From Brachionus plicatilis (Eukaryota; Rotifera; Eurotatoria; Ploima; Brachionidae): a DNA stretch of 64,000 nucleotides. The DNA lies in the NCBI GenBank assembly GCA_010279815.1, contig QEOQ01000444.1, positions 310,001-374,000 of the forward strand. The letters run 5' to 3'. The number at the start of each line of letters is the position of its first letter. Position 1 is the stretch's first letter. The position numbers were made by a program, and so were the translations under genes. The notes beneath the pieces were generated by a model. The model had not been told where the DNA came from. It saw only the letters and a program-made list of their open reading frames with translations, and searched no databases. Shown in pieces: positions 34,701 through 45,319 of this stretch.

Positions 34701-37700
34701 AAAGTGGACAAATTAAATAGCACGGACAAATTTGCTCAAAAAGAAGTGTACAATGTTTTCTACTGGCTCAACAGTGACAGGTTCTATTGGCAAAATTTGG
34801 ATCCAATTAATCTTTCAGAAGGACTGTTTGCCATCGCAAATATTTTCACTTTTACTCGATTGTGTTTTTATTTGTCGGCTAATCAGCAATTGGGACCACT
34901 ACAAATAACACTTGGTAAGATGATAAATGACATCCTGAAATTCATAGTCATATTTGCTGTAATATTTGCCTCGTTTGTTTTCGGATTGAACAATTTGTAC
35001 TGGTATTACAATGCTGACGTGAGGGAGGCAGTTGAAATAACTAGGCATTACAACTCAGAGGACCCGGAGCATCCGTATTCGACCAAAGCTGAAGAAGCAT
35101 TTGGATCGTAATTTTCCAGAAAAATTTTTTGAAAATTTTATTTTTTGTTTTATAGACTTGGAAGAGCGTTCATGACTTTGTTTTTTGCTCTGTACACCAT
35201 AGGCGACTCGACCGACACTCTGATATCACCTTTTGAGAACAATTTAACTGTGTCCATTGGTTATTTGCTTTTTGGCTTCTTTCACATTGCTAACATAACA
35301 ATCATGATCAATATGCTTATAGCCATGATGACCAAATCTTTCGAAGATATAATAGTAAATTTAATTTAAATTTTTTTTTTAAATATGCAAAGTTTAAATT
35401 TGACTTGACTTTGAAAAGACTTTAAAATGACTTTTTTTTTTGACTTTTGTCCAAGTCTGATTAAAATAGCTATAATTACATTAGCTTGATAAAAATAGCT
35501 GCGTCAAATTTTATTAGCCATTTTATCCAAAGGCATGTTTAAATATTTGAAAGTTCAGGAAAAAAAGAAAAAATTACTAGGTCGCAATTACACATTGGAG
35601 TTGGATAATTCAAATAATAAATATTTGTTATTTAGATAAAAAATATTTTTTTATTCAAAATACAAATATTAAACCAAAAATATTATAAAAAATTTTTTAA
35701 TTTACAAAAACGAAATTATTTTATTAATCGACGCGTTTCGTTCAAAATGACCTTCTTCAGGATCTAAAATGACTAGTATTTTAAGAAAAGTTAATTAATA
35801 ACCCAATAAAATTAAATAAAAAAATTAAAAAAAAATTTTTTGAAAATATAGAAAATTGAAATTTTTCAACATAAAATTACATAATTTTTTAGAGTAATAT
35901 TTAATAAGAAATTATTCTTTATAAAATATAATAAAAAAAAAAAAAAAAAGTTTTTCAATATTCTAAACTAGTTTCAATATTTTATTTACATTATTATAAA
36001 AAAGTCAAAGTTTTAATATTTTCTATTTTAGGTATTTTTACATTCATTAAAGGTATATTTAAACTTAAAAAAAAGTGTGTTTCAGTCGATTTACGAATTA
36101 GATCATCCTTTTTTATGTCAGATGAGTCAAATTTTATTAGCCATTTTATCCATAGGCATGTTTAAATATTTGAAAGTTCAGGAAAAAAAGAAAAAATTAC
36201 TAGGTAGCAATTACACATTGGAGTTGGATAAGTTCAGACTTGTTTATAAGTCACAATTTTAAGTCTAAGTTACAAAAATTTAAGTCAAAGTTATGACTTG
36301 CACAAAAATTTTTATCAATATCTGCAGACGGGGGGTTTTGACGCATAAATAAAAATAATAAAGCATAAAAATTAAACCATAGCATAATGAATAAAAAGTT
36401 AGTTTCAATAGTTTCAATAGTTTATTTAATGATTTTAAAAGGCTTGAGCTTAGCTCTTTTGCCTTCCGGTTACTGGAATTTTAAAATAAAAAGTTTTTGT
36501 TTTTAAAGACTAAAAATATATAAAAGTAAAAATAAACAAAATAAAATCTATCAGAAAAGTTTTGGTGTTATGTTTTTATCTAATTGTATACAACATTTCA
36601 ATTGGCGTTCTACTGTCCGTAGTATGTGTTAAGTTATTGAGCATGTCTAGGATAATTGGGTTAGATCCCAAAATATTTTTTTCAATGTACCTTTCACCCA
36701 GGCAAAAAAGCATATCTTCCAAAGTTTCCATTTCACTGAGATGATGTAAATAGGCACTTGAGCATTTTAGTTTCTCTTGATGTATAATTTGTAAAGCTTT
36801 GTATTGTATTCCCTGAAGTCTTGCTATATTATTTGGATTTAAGATTAGAATTGGGGGTGCATATTCTAGAGTCGATCGAATTAGCGATTTATATACATTA
36901 AATTTTTCTTTAATACCAAGAGACCATTTTTTATAGGTAAGACATTTAAGAATATTAAGGAGTTTAAGACTCTGTTCTCGAATTAATTCCGTATGCTTAC
37001 TAAAATTTAAATTACGATCAAAAGTTATACTTAGGTATTTGGGATTCATGTTGATTGGTATTTCCTCGTTAAATATTTTTAATTTGAAGTTACCGTTTGA
37101 TATTTCCTTTGGAACTTTTCCTTTCGAGTATATTACAAATGAGCATTTTTTAGCAGCTGTGTTGAGCCGCCATTTATTAAACCAATTTTCTAAAGCAAGG
37201 AGATATCGCTTCATTTGTACCATTAATCTGTTAGTATTTTTATCTTTATTGAATGAAAATAAATCGTCCGCGAATAATAAACTGGCAATATTGTGGTTAG
37301 GGTAATTGTTATATTCTATTATGTCATTTATATATATTAAAAATAGAATTGGGGACAAAATTGCACCTTGAGGAACCCCTGTTTCGATATTGAATAATTC
37401 TGAAAAAGTATTTTCAACATTGACAAAAAATTTTCTGTTTGCAAGAAAATTTTTGATCCAGAGTCCGATTTTTTTTGGAATACCAATTTTGCTCATTTTG
37501 TATAAAAGCCCATCGTGCCAAACTTTGTCAAAAGCTTTATGAATGTCAAATACTACTCCACAAACCTTTTCATTGCCATCAGAAGCTTCTAGTGTCTTTT
37601 GGCAAAAGTAGATGATGTTATCAGTCGTTTGTCGTCTTGGCCTGAACCCTGACTGGTTGTCGACAATTAATTTATATTTTTCAATAAATTCAAGGAGTCT

Positions 37701-40700
37701 ATTTTGAACAAGTCGTTCTATAAGCTTAACAATTGAATTAGTAACACTAATTGGTCTATATTTACTCGGGTTATTACGATCATTTTTATCTTTTTCAATC
37801 ATTGTAATTTTTGCGATTTTCCAATCATCTAAAACTAAATGTTCATTCCACAACCAGTTAATCATCTTAAGCATCAGAATCCTACCTGTCTCTGGTAGAT
37901 TTTGCAAGTGTCTATTTGTAATTTTGTCTGGACCAGGTGTCGATTTAATATTAAGTGAATTAGTCGCTCGATTAAGCTCAACTATATTAAATTCTTCATC
38001 AAAGTACGAGTCATTTGGTTTTGTTTTGAACAATTCACAATATAAAAAGTTAGGATTTTTTTTTTGTTTTTTATTCTTGCATATTTTTTTTTATCAAACC
38101 ATAAAAAAATTTTGAAAGCATAAGAATATTTAATGAAAGAATATTAAAGTGTCATTTATTTTGATTAAACGTCAATTATGAAAAAAATAAAATTGTCATT
38201 TATTTATGTTATTTTGTCAACAAAAAATTAGTCAATTAAATTTATGAATCATAAATCAAAAGTATTAGTTGTCATTTTAAGTAATTAGGTATCACAGAAT
38301 AAAATTAAATGTCATAAGGAAAAAAAAAGTCGTTTAAAAAACATTTTAATCTTAAAAAAAATTAAGAAAAAATTTACGTTTTATGTTGCCCTACTCCTCT
38401 TAATTTTCGTAATGGAATGTCGCAAGCTTCAGCTGGAAAGGACTCGAATAATCCTTGTCTATATGCAACACCAATTTTATGCTTGAAAATATAATGTTTG
38501 TGCAAAGACGGACAAGTGCATGTGCTTAATTTCCAATCATTTTCATTTAGACTTATAACTCTTAACTCCTGGAATGAGTCTACAAATTCAGAATAGGTTT
38601 TCTATCGGCATTGCTTTATTGATTTTAGCAAATCAACGCATAGTTGTCTGTTCATTGTTCTAATAACTGGAATATTTGGCAATTGAATTTCAGTTTGATG
38701 GAGTTCTTTTAATGGTTCATTTTCTGAGAGACTCTAACTTTAAGGTATAAGATTCTTTTTTTTCGATCTCTTTTCAGTAAACTTATCGTGGCAGCTATTG
38801 GTTCAAACTTTTAATTTGTGTGTGGCATTTGTTGTTTTAAAAGGTAGCTTTGGGTGTTTGCCGGTAAAAGAGTTGGTTGCTTACAAATGACAATTAATAC
38901 ATTTAATTGAAATTTAATATTTTAAATGACAATTCATACATTTAAATGACACTTAATTTTTTAAATGACAATTAATACATTTAATAGACATTTTTTTAAT
39001 TGACGTTTAATCAAAATAAATGATGCTTTAATATGCGGCCATATTTAATTTAAAGCATAAGTAATCAAAAAAAAGATATGAGTGGTATTAACACAGACTA
39101 AATTGGACAGTTAAAGATTGATATAGAGTCATCTTCAATGGCGAGTTCAATTTTGAGGTCTTTAATCATAAATCAAGAGTATTAGTAAAAAAGTTAAAAA
39201 ATGGGAAGTTTCCTCCGAAGTTCTGTATGCCAAGGTTACAAAGCGGTGGAGGTATCTGGTGATGTATAATTTTTTTTGGTTTATGCGCTATTAAATTTTT
39301 TTTAAACTATAATTTTTTTTTATGCATCAAATAGATTTTTCCAATATCTGCTTGATTTGGACCAGTTGAAAGAATTTTTTCATAATCTGGTTACATTAAC
39401 AGACCACATAGGTCAAGATTAACAGCGAGGAATTTGGAAGCAACTACTTTATTGGTATCAAATATGGATTAATTAAATCATTGACTTGACTTAAATAAAA
39501 GAAAAACTTCTAGTCATTAACTTGACTTGACTTAAGACTTGTGACTTAAAAATAAGCCTGGATAAGTTAAAATATAAAAAAAAGACAATAAAAATTGATA
39601 AATTGTAAGAGATAAATTTTGATAAAATTTATAAATTTTAATACATTAATACTTCTTATACTTCTTAATTTGGTGTCATAAATCAATAATTGACATTCTT
39701 GTTATCTGTTTTAGAGTAAAAATTAGACAAATTTTTCCAAATAGATATTTTTTTATAAAATCGGAATTGTTTTAATCAATTAGGATAATTCCTATTAATT
39801 TAACAGAGTATTATTCAAAAAATAACCGATTATTTTAAAATAGAAATTTATTCTTTTTTTTTTTTTTTGGTAGGTTTGTATGGTTTTGTGAAATTCAGTA
39901 CAAAATAAAAAAATGAACAGAAAAAAATGTAAAAAAATTGAATAACTTTTTTTCTAAAGTTTTAAACTTAATTCTGTAAATTCAACATTGTGCAACATTC
40001 AAAGTTGCATCAAATATCTATGTCTGCTAAATTTGCAGAGTTCAACAGAAATTAAATTCAATATAATCGAGTGTAGTGCATTTTGCAGAGATTTTGCACA
40101 TCATTAGCAGACTTTTACAGTTGATGCAACTTTGAATGTTGCACCATTCTGCATTCGCAGAATTAATTTTAAACTTTTAAAAAAAAAGTTATTTAATTTT
40201 TTTACACTTTGTTCTATTCTTTTGTACTAAACTTCACAAAACCGGTTTGTATTAGATTAGATAATATTTTTTAGAATAAGTGTAGCTTTATTATAAAAAT
40301 CACCCCATAAAATTTTTTATTAAAATAGGGGTAAGCAAATTATCTATTCCAAATAAAAAAAAGATAAGGAGAAATTAAAATAGATAAAATTAAATAGTTA
40401 CTGCACTTTATATTCAAGTATTGATAGGTTCTGAAAAAAATGGAAATGATAAGTTAGCAAATATACAATGGAGTGGAGTACTCAATAAATTTTGTCTGAT
40501 AATCCACTTTATATTGAACCAAGGCTCCTAAAGTTGCCAAAAATAAAGTTTTGTTCCAATTTTAAGTCATAGTCTTACTTTGGAAACGATCTTAGAAATG
40601 TTAAAAATAAGGAACAAACTCTTTTCTTTCTATTGAATCACTCTATAACTTTCTGAATAAAAAAAATTATCTGAAGTTGGCGTGGTGGTTCCTTCCAAAA

Positions 40701-43700
40701 CCAGATTGCTACATAACAAGTAATGAAATGTTTTCAAATAAATATTATAATCTTGATTAGACGAAAGAATCAAGAAACTTTCCAAAGAAGCTTGTTATAC
40801 TAATTGTTCTATACTTAGAAGGAAATTGAGAGGGTTTCTTTAGAATCCAAGTAGTGCTGGCAGTTTTCTATACATTTGGATTTCCACTTTTTCAATTTAA
40901 TAGCAAAAAAGTTGTAAGATATTTTTAATATGAATGTTAAAGCATTTTTTTAAATATTAAATTATGAATTTAGGAGAGAATATTACCTCCATGTTGAAAT
41001 TTATTAGTTTACGTTTATTTTTTTGCTGTATATTATTACTTTTTGTTGAAAATAATTATTTTATTGTCGAAATTAATTAGTTGTAATTAAATTTTTGAAT
41101 ATAATTGCTTTTTGTTTAATTTAATTAGTTTATTTACAAAATATTTATATTAGGTTTAAACAATTTTTTTCTTTTGAAAAAATAAAAATAATAATTTATT
41201 ATATCATGCAATATTTCAATAATCAAAATATAAATATACTTGATTATTGCCTAAGTATTCCTCAACATTATTTAGCTTTTGCTGGCCTTCCAGCTTTTGC
41301 TTTTAAAGCAACAGTTTTCTGAACAATTTTCAATGGAAATTGATCAAAATTAACTATTTTATCCAATTCTAGTTTATTCTATCTTGAGTTAATTTAATCG
41401 AGATTCATTAAACTTGAATTAGATTTATCTAATAAAACAAAATTTTCAGAATTACATATTTTCTTTATTAAGGCATTGTTATTTTTTAAATAATTTACAT
41501 TCTGTAATAACTCAGTTGTAATAGCCTTGGCTTCATCTGCTACTAAAATTTCTGGTTTAAAATCATTATTGTAAACATTTTTTAGTTGGTTTTTTGTTGC
41601 TGTAAATATAAATTTAAAATTCAAATCTCCAGTTTTTGTTGAACAAAAACTCATACAAACACCTTTAACTTCTTGCACTCGGTTTGCAAATCAACATCTT
41701 TCCACGATATATTAAATATTTTTATTCAATTTTATTTAAATTTTTTTTTAAACTTGAAACTATAAATTTTATAATATAACGGGGGACAACATAAAATCGA
41801 GACGAACTTTAAAAGGTCATAACTCCTTTAATATTTATATTTATCAAAATAAAACGAAATTTTGAGAGAATATAGCATTTTTATTCTTATTTTTATTTAT
41901 CCTTTTATCTTTATTCAATAAGTCCATTTCTTCGAATACTATTGAGTTATTTGGATGTAGAGGCCAAAAGGTCCTGTACGAGATTTTGGTCCATATTTCT
42001 TGTACAAAGTCGTATTTTATACCTTAGTTAATCTAAGTTTTTTTCTCTCCAGCCATTCTTAACACTTTCCCCTTTAAAATGGACCAAAAATCTTCAATTG
42101 GTCGTACTTCTGGTACATTTACAGTGTTTTCGCATTTTTTCAAAAATTTGATATTTTGGTCAATCAAGTAGTTGACCACTGTATTGGCATAATGGGAGCT
42201 CGCCAAGTCGGGCCAGAACTTATAGTTGCCGTCTGAATGATGCTTTTTAATAAACAGAATGAATCCACGCTTTATAAAGTCTAAATAGACAGTTTGGTTG
42301 ACTGCAAGTCCACTTTTTCGTATGATTTGCACCGAAATACCCCCCTCAGAAATGACCAACCAAACAAGTAATTTCTGCTCAAATTTCTTAACTGGGGTAT
42401 ATTTTGTACTTGCTGGTGTTGCATCAATGTTACTTGAGTAAAATATATCAATTCCATTGATTTTACCATGAATGAGAGTGAATTAGGATTCATCGTTTAA
42501 AATCCAGGAAAAATTTGGATTTTTTAAATACAAATTTCTACATTTAACTCTAGCTACTTTTTGTGCGTTTCGGTTCGGTAAGAATTTTCATTTTTTTTCA
42601 AGGTGTTATTTGAAGCTTCTTCAACAATTTTGAGACCATTTGCTGACTTATATCAAACTTTTTGGCTGCTTGACGCTGAATGATGTTGTCTTTGTGATCA
42701 AAAGCCTTTTTTAGCTTGTTGAGTTGTACTTTAGTCATTTTTTTCGGTGTTTGACCAGATGCTTGCTTCTTTTCTGGTGAAAAATATTCACTACGTTTTA
42801 AAATTCGGGAAACAGTACTCCTTGGATTTTTTTCTGCCATAAAATTCCACACAGTGAATATCTTTCCAAGTGATCTTTTTTCGTTAAAAAACGCGTACAC
42901 GCGAATTCTTAGGGCCTCTTCTTTAGATGAATTTATTTTGTTCATTTTTAATTCAAATTGAAAAGTTTTTTTTTTTATCGTATTCAAAATTAAATTTACT
43001 TCAAGAATATGGAAAGAGGTTTAAAAAAAAAATTAAAATAGCATTTCAAATCATACTTAAAGTTCGTCTCGATTTGAAGTTGTCATTCGTTAATAAATTA
43101 TTTTCAACAAAACTAAATTAAAATAGACAAAAACTAATTAATTTCAACTTGTTAAGTAAATTTTTTTTGTCAAAAATAGAATTTTTATTTTTTCAACAAA
43201 AAGTAATTAATCACATTAAAAAGTAATTATTTTCGAAGTAATTTAGTCTCTAGCAAAATTACTAAATAGGGTATTTAATCATCGTGAAAAAAAATAATTT
43301 TTTAAATCGGTAAAAAATAAACAAAATGTAATTTAAGCATCATTCGGACATAGAATGGAAATTTGCTCGTTCCAAACTATACATGGAATACATTAAAGAA
43401 CGCTTTACTCTGCCTGTACCATTGAATTTGATACCAACGCCTCTGGGAACATATGAATTTGTCAAAAAAAGCATCAAATTTTACAAAGAGAAAAAATTTT
43501 TCAAATCCTTTCGCAGGTCAAATGATGTTGGTTCCACTATTGATGACGGTCCAAGTTTTTACGAGATGAAATCACAATTAGGAAATGAGACACGCAACAA
43601 TTCAATTCAATCCAAACATAACACAAGCACCCAAAATAAGAGAAAAGAGAGCTCTAAAACGGACAATACGGGAAGCCTAGAGAACCACAAATTAACTTAT

Positions 43701-44349
43701 AGGGTACGAAAAAATTTTATTTAAAATAATCGTTTTTTGTAATTTACTTTTTTAGATAGTAATGGAGCGTGTAGTAAAGCGTTATTTGATGCATAACCAA
43801 GGTGATTCAGATGATCCAAAACAAAACGACTTCGAGGACATGAGACAAGATTTGCAGCAAGTTAAATACGACATAGTAAATGACTTAAAGAAAACACGTG
43901 AGGAAAGCTTAAGAAACGCATTTACAATAAATAATGGAATTCAGTATATTGCTGAGGAATTGTTGATCAGTAATTTGGATAAAAAAGTCGAAGATCATCA
44001 AACTGCCAGTAAAGTAGAATCAAGTGAAACTAAGTCATCGTCGTCTGAGCGTCGAGCATCTGGACATAAATTGAAGGATTTTATTAATTCAAATAAACTT
44101 TTTTTTAAGTCAGTTTCGGCTCTGAATTCAAAAGATAGGTCAAACTTTGGACAAAAAACACCAAAATCTCAGCATTCGGGATTTAAAATCGATAGAATTT
44201 CTGGCGTTAATTCATTGGATTCTGAACAAGATCAAGAAGCAAAATCAGGTGAAAATCAGCCAATTTTCGGAAAAACTCAATCAATAGAAGAATTTTATCA
44301 AAATAGACTTGCATATGATTTTCAAACTTTATATGAAAACGATTTGTGA
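28739..44349 (+). CDS. TRPC-type cation channel, seven exons
   Basis: A canonical TRP channel subunit (tetrameric, calcium-permeable, plasma membrane). Exons: 28739-28813, 28867-29022, 29084-29752, 34080-35107, 35156-35354, 43338-43703 and 43756-44349, all GT-AG with consistent phases, total 1028 residues. Four ankyrin repeats lie at about 26-160 ([37 protein letters not shown]). The TRPC zinc-site pattern [11 protein letters not shown] follows. [10 protein letters not shown] linker precedes six membrane segments (about 330-700), with the [13 protein letters not shown] stretch before S5, S6 [12 protein letters not shown] and the TRP helix [13 protein letters not shown]. The C-terminal tail starts with the TRPC-like [13 protein letters not shown] coiled region and ends in polar sequence. 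The pore segment has LFF where most TRPCs have LFW. Introns 3 and 5 (4.3 and 8.0 kb) are full of transposons; the other introns are about 50 bases. Exon 1 (25 codons) is the least certain. Confidence 0.87.
29938..30317. mobile_element. hAT-type MITE built from AAGTCC motifs
   Basis: 380 bp, CAGAGTTGTTTAAAAG at the left and TTTAAAAACTCTG at the right, flanked by ATTATAGT on both sides (29930-29937 and 30318-30325), an 8-bp duplication. Interior of diverged AAGTCC and GGACTT repeats. The CAGAGTT end is shared with the hAT element 8807-9667, a plausible source of transposase. It lies in TRPC intron 3. Confidence 0.85.
30866..30995. repeat. 35-bp minisatellite, about four units
   Basis: Two units of TAGACGCGTCCACTTG followed by TTTTTTCAAAAATCGAAGG are identical, and diverged units flank them. 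Each unit carries the palindrome GACGCGTC (or GACGTGTC), conspicuous for its CpGs in this AT-rich intron. Confidence 0.8.
31190..31335. repeat. Fragments of the AAGTC and ACGT repeat families
   Basis: A CAGACTTG end followed by AAGTCAAGTC words, then an ACGTAAATTTAC block ending near GGCACTGTATGA. Both families recur elsewhere in the window. No gene. Confidence 0.4.
31442..32303 (-). mobile_element. Pogo/Tigger-like DNA transposon, internally deleted
   Basis: 862 bp between two TA dinucleotides (31440-31441 and 32304-32305). The left end CAGTCAAACCTCGTTAAAACG and the right end (reverse complement CAGTCGATCCTCCGTATAACG) match the usual pogo-type CAGTnnAACCTCnnTATAACG ends. Further tandem TTCGTTATA-type repeats lie inside the right end. 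It carries only the N-terminal part of a CENP-B-like transposase. Located in TRPC intron 3. Confidence 0.88.
31683..32012 (-). pseudogene. Pogo-type transposase N-terminus (CENP-B-like HTH)
   Basis: 109 residues reading [19 protein letters not shown] at the start, a psq/CENP-B helix-turn-helix, followed by a linker with [14 protein letters not shown] and then [22 protein letters not shown], the start of the second HTH. Pogo transposases continue with a DDE domain of about 200 residues, which is absent. It may still bind DNA if expressed. Confidence 0.8.
32747..33152 (+). pseudogene. MULE transposase remnant: N-terminus and SWIM/GRP tail
   Basis: Begins with a 74-codon frame (32747-32971) rich in Ser and Asp with a KRKRSKGH nuclear-type basic stretch. 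After a one-base shift near 32960 the reading continues to 33152 as [19 protein letters not shown], a SWIM zinc finger whose second cysteine is replaced by Trp, then [19 protein letters not shown], the typical MULE C-terminal tail. Copy 2 keeps ten bases lost here at the end, so its tail reads GRPAKSKQALI. The catalytic DDE core is missing in both. Confidence 0.7.
33237..33863 (-). mobile_element. Nested MITE inside MULE copy 1
   Basis: Absent from copy 2 of the MULE, which runs uninterrupted across this point. It is bracketed by ATTTTTTTGG (33227-33236 and 33864-33873), a 9-10-bp duplication. Ends GGGTAGATTAAAATAG and, inverted, GGCTCTGTATTAAAATAG share ATTAAAATAG, so this is probably another MULE derivative. 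A 54-codon frame lies inside it on the minus strand. Confidence 0.75.
33445..33609 (-). CDS. Small ORF in the nested MITE, unknown function
   Basis: 54 codons from ATG 33609 to TAG. The product begins [17 protein letters not shown], then [21 protein letters not shown], a composition unlike random AT-rich sequence. It probably represents the first part of a MULE transposase whose remainder was deleted, by analogy with the enclosing element, but I do not recognise the domain. Confidence 0.4.
   Translation of the reverse strand: MAEKGLNEITYDNDKNGTKGHSYHNYIRPNYIVFDERIREIVKNYFLDSFDELF
35355..36234. repeat. TRPC intron 5, left part: duplicated module and LINE-like motif
   Basis: Two near-identical stretches at about 35505-35610 and 36121-36234 contain ATTTGAAAGTTCAGG and TTACTAGGT(C/A)GCAATTACACA. 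Related words recur at 6528-6600 and 40410-40480, so this is a dispersed family. At 35727-35770 the reverse complement reads CCTGAAGAAGGTCATTTTGA then CGAAACGCGTCG, a motif seen in repeats of many animal genomes. Confidence 0.45.
36576..38033 (-). pseudogene. 5'-truncated LINE, reverse transcriptase intact
   Basis: 485 codons covering the reverse transcriptase and C-terminal part of a Jockey/CR1-group LINE. Motifs: [72 protein letters not shown], and the catalytic FADD. The endonuclease and ORF1 are missing; the 5' break is near 38042. The 3' UTR reaches to about 36360. It is a different family from the LINE at 15.4 kb (FADD, not YADD, and low similarity). The frame has no internal stop, so it is fairly young. 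Inserted in TRPC intron 5, antisense to the channel. Confidence 0.9.
38143..39033 (-). mobile_element. MULE-like element with SWIM domain remnant
   Basis: Inverted ends: ATTAAAGTGTCATTTATTTTG at the left and the reverse complement (ATTAAAGCATCATTTATTTTG) at the right, with many AAATGACA/TGTCATTT subterminal repeats. On the minus strand about 38380-38720 encode a transposase C-terminus with one in-frame stop: [20 protein letters not shown], then [17 protein letters not shown], a SWIM finger in which the third Cys is Phe, then [10 protein letters not shown]. The DDE domain is absent. Confidence 0.7.
39870..40255. repeat. Long palindrome, about 170-bp arms
   Basis: The left arm from about 39872 (GGTTTTGTGAA then AGTACAAAA) is the reverse complement of the right arm to about 40252 (TTTTGTACT then TTCACAAAACC). 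The best inner match is CAACATTCAAAGTTGCATCA and its complement. TTTGCAGAG words near the loop link it to the hairpins at 4146 and 23545. TRPC intron 5. Confidence 0.7.
41779..43090 (-). mobile_element. Tc1/mariner-type transposon with broken transposase
   Basis: 1312 bp between TA dinucleotides (41777-41778 and 43091-43092). Inverted ends share GACAAC, then AAATCGAGACGAACTTTAA. Minus-strand transposase fragments: N-terminal HTH at 42598-42987 ([20 protein letters not shown]), a middle part in shifted frames around 42281-42600 (including SWILNDES, first catalytic Asp), and 42033-42359 with [11 protein letters not shown] and [15 protein letters not shown]. At least one frameshift and internal stops break the frame, so it is inactive. 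Confidence 0.85.
42033..42987 (-). pseudogene. Mariner-like DDE transposase pseudogene
   Basis: The pieces together give nearly a full-length transposase of about 310 residues: two N-terminal helix-turn-helix segments, then a DDE domain with the DLASSHYA motif (second Asp, preceded by WP) and the [10 protein letters not shown] motif that supplies the third acidic residue. Stops near 42600 and frame changes near 42480 and 42360 separate the pieces. Typical decay of an old insertion. Confidence 0.85.
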
Positions 44350-44897
44350 TTTTTTTTAAATATCTTTTAACTATGTTAATCATATTTGCTTTTGATTTTT
44401 ACTTAAAACTTGCATTATTTAAAAAAAGAGATAATAGTAAAAAAGTATTAAATTTTTTATTTTGAATCGCTGCACTTAAAAAAAAATTTAAAATTTAAAA
44501 TCTTAAAAATTACGTAATAGAACTTACTTCAAGGACTAAAATAAGGAAAAATTCAAAAGATTCTAGTATTTAAAAATATTTGAGCAAAAATATGGTATGT
44601 TCTATTGTGTTTTATAAAAATTTTAAATACAATTTTAAAAATGCATTGAAAATGTGCGATTGTTGAAAATTTTTATATTTTAGAAATATTTGGAGAAATC
44701 AAATATGTTTCAAACATAGCTTTTTTAATTTTAAAAATTTTAAGAGAAAAAAAAATTAATTTCTTTTACTTTACCTTTACTTTTACTTTTACTAATTCTA
44801 AATAAAATTTTTGATCTTTTAACTGTTGAAAAAGGCAAAAATTTAACTAGCTACAAGTTTTTTTTTTAATATATTTATGTTGGTTTAATTTAATTTT
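44350..44897. other. Gene-free stretch after the TRPC gene
   Basis: Presumed 3' UTR and flank of the TRPC gene. No clear AATAAA within 100 bases of the stop; no other gene. Confidence 0.4.
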
Positions 44898-45105
44898 ATA
44901 CAAATGACGGTGAGTTGAAGGCTTGGGCACTCCCCAGAAGCGTTTACGCTAGGACTGGGGGGGTCTTAGCTCGAACACTCATCATCCCACATTCCTTCTC
45001 GCCAAAAGCACAACCAGTCATCATAGCGATTCAAGTTGTTTTGGATTGCTCGCAGGGTGCTTCCCTACTATGACTCAATTTATTATTATTATTATTATTA
45101 TTATG
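44898..45105 (+). mobile_element. Retroposon 3' end with (ATT)n tail
   Basis: A sharply less AT-rich block of about 180 bases (AGGCTTGGGCACTCCCCAG, GGACTGGGGGGGTCTTAG) ends in CTATGACTCAA and then about nine TTA units. A microsatellite tail after a G+C-richer body is typical of 5'-truncated LINEs or SINEs. No protein is encoded, and no convincing tRNA-type promoter box. Confidence 0.5.
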
Positions 45106-45319
45106 CTTTAAAGAAGCAAAAAATTTTAAATAAAAGTAAAATTTATAAAAAATTTAGTGAATATGCTATCTTTTTCTTATTAAATGTTTTTCAATCACAT
45201 TTACCTAAAAATCTTAAAATTCAATTGCTAAAATATGATTCATGAAATTTAAGTAATAATTAAAGGAATGGCTCTCAATTAAATAAAAAATATCATTTAA
45301 ATTAAAGATTGCTTCAAAA

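Larger units (their letters stand above)
36235..39560. mobile_element. hAT-type AAGTC MITE split by later insertions
   Basis: The left part starts CAGACTTGTTTATAAGTC at 36235 and the right part ends GACTTAAAAATAAGCCTG at 39560. GATAAGTT flanks both (36227-36234 and 39561-39568), an 8-bp duplication. Between the two AAGTC-rich ends lie a truncated LINE and a SWIM-type MULE remnant, which must have inserted later. Confidence 0.72.
40975..43260 (-). mobile_element. MULE remnant interrupted by a mariner-like element
   Basis: A minus-strand frame at 41394-41678 contains [18 protein letters not shown] then [10 protein letters not shown], which fits the middle of a MULE transposase around its second catalytic aspartate. 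Downstream in another frame, ending at 41268, is [20 protein letters not shown], the usual MULE tail. ATTACTTTTTGTTGAAAA on the left (about 41040) and its complement on the right (about 43190-43210) may be the ends. The mariner-like element 41779-43090 sits inside it. Exact ends are uncertain. Confidence 0.55.

Noticed and set aside
44920..44975. tRNA-like or SINE promoter boxes in the retroposon tail
   Set aside because: GCTCGAACAC resembles a B box but lacks the invariant bases, and no A box lies at the right distance.
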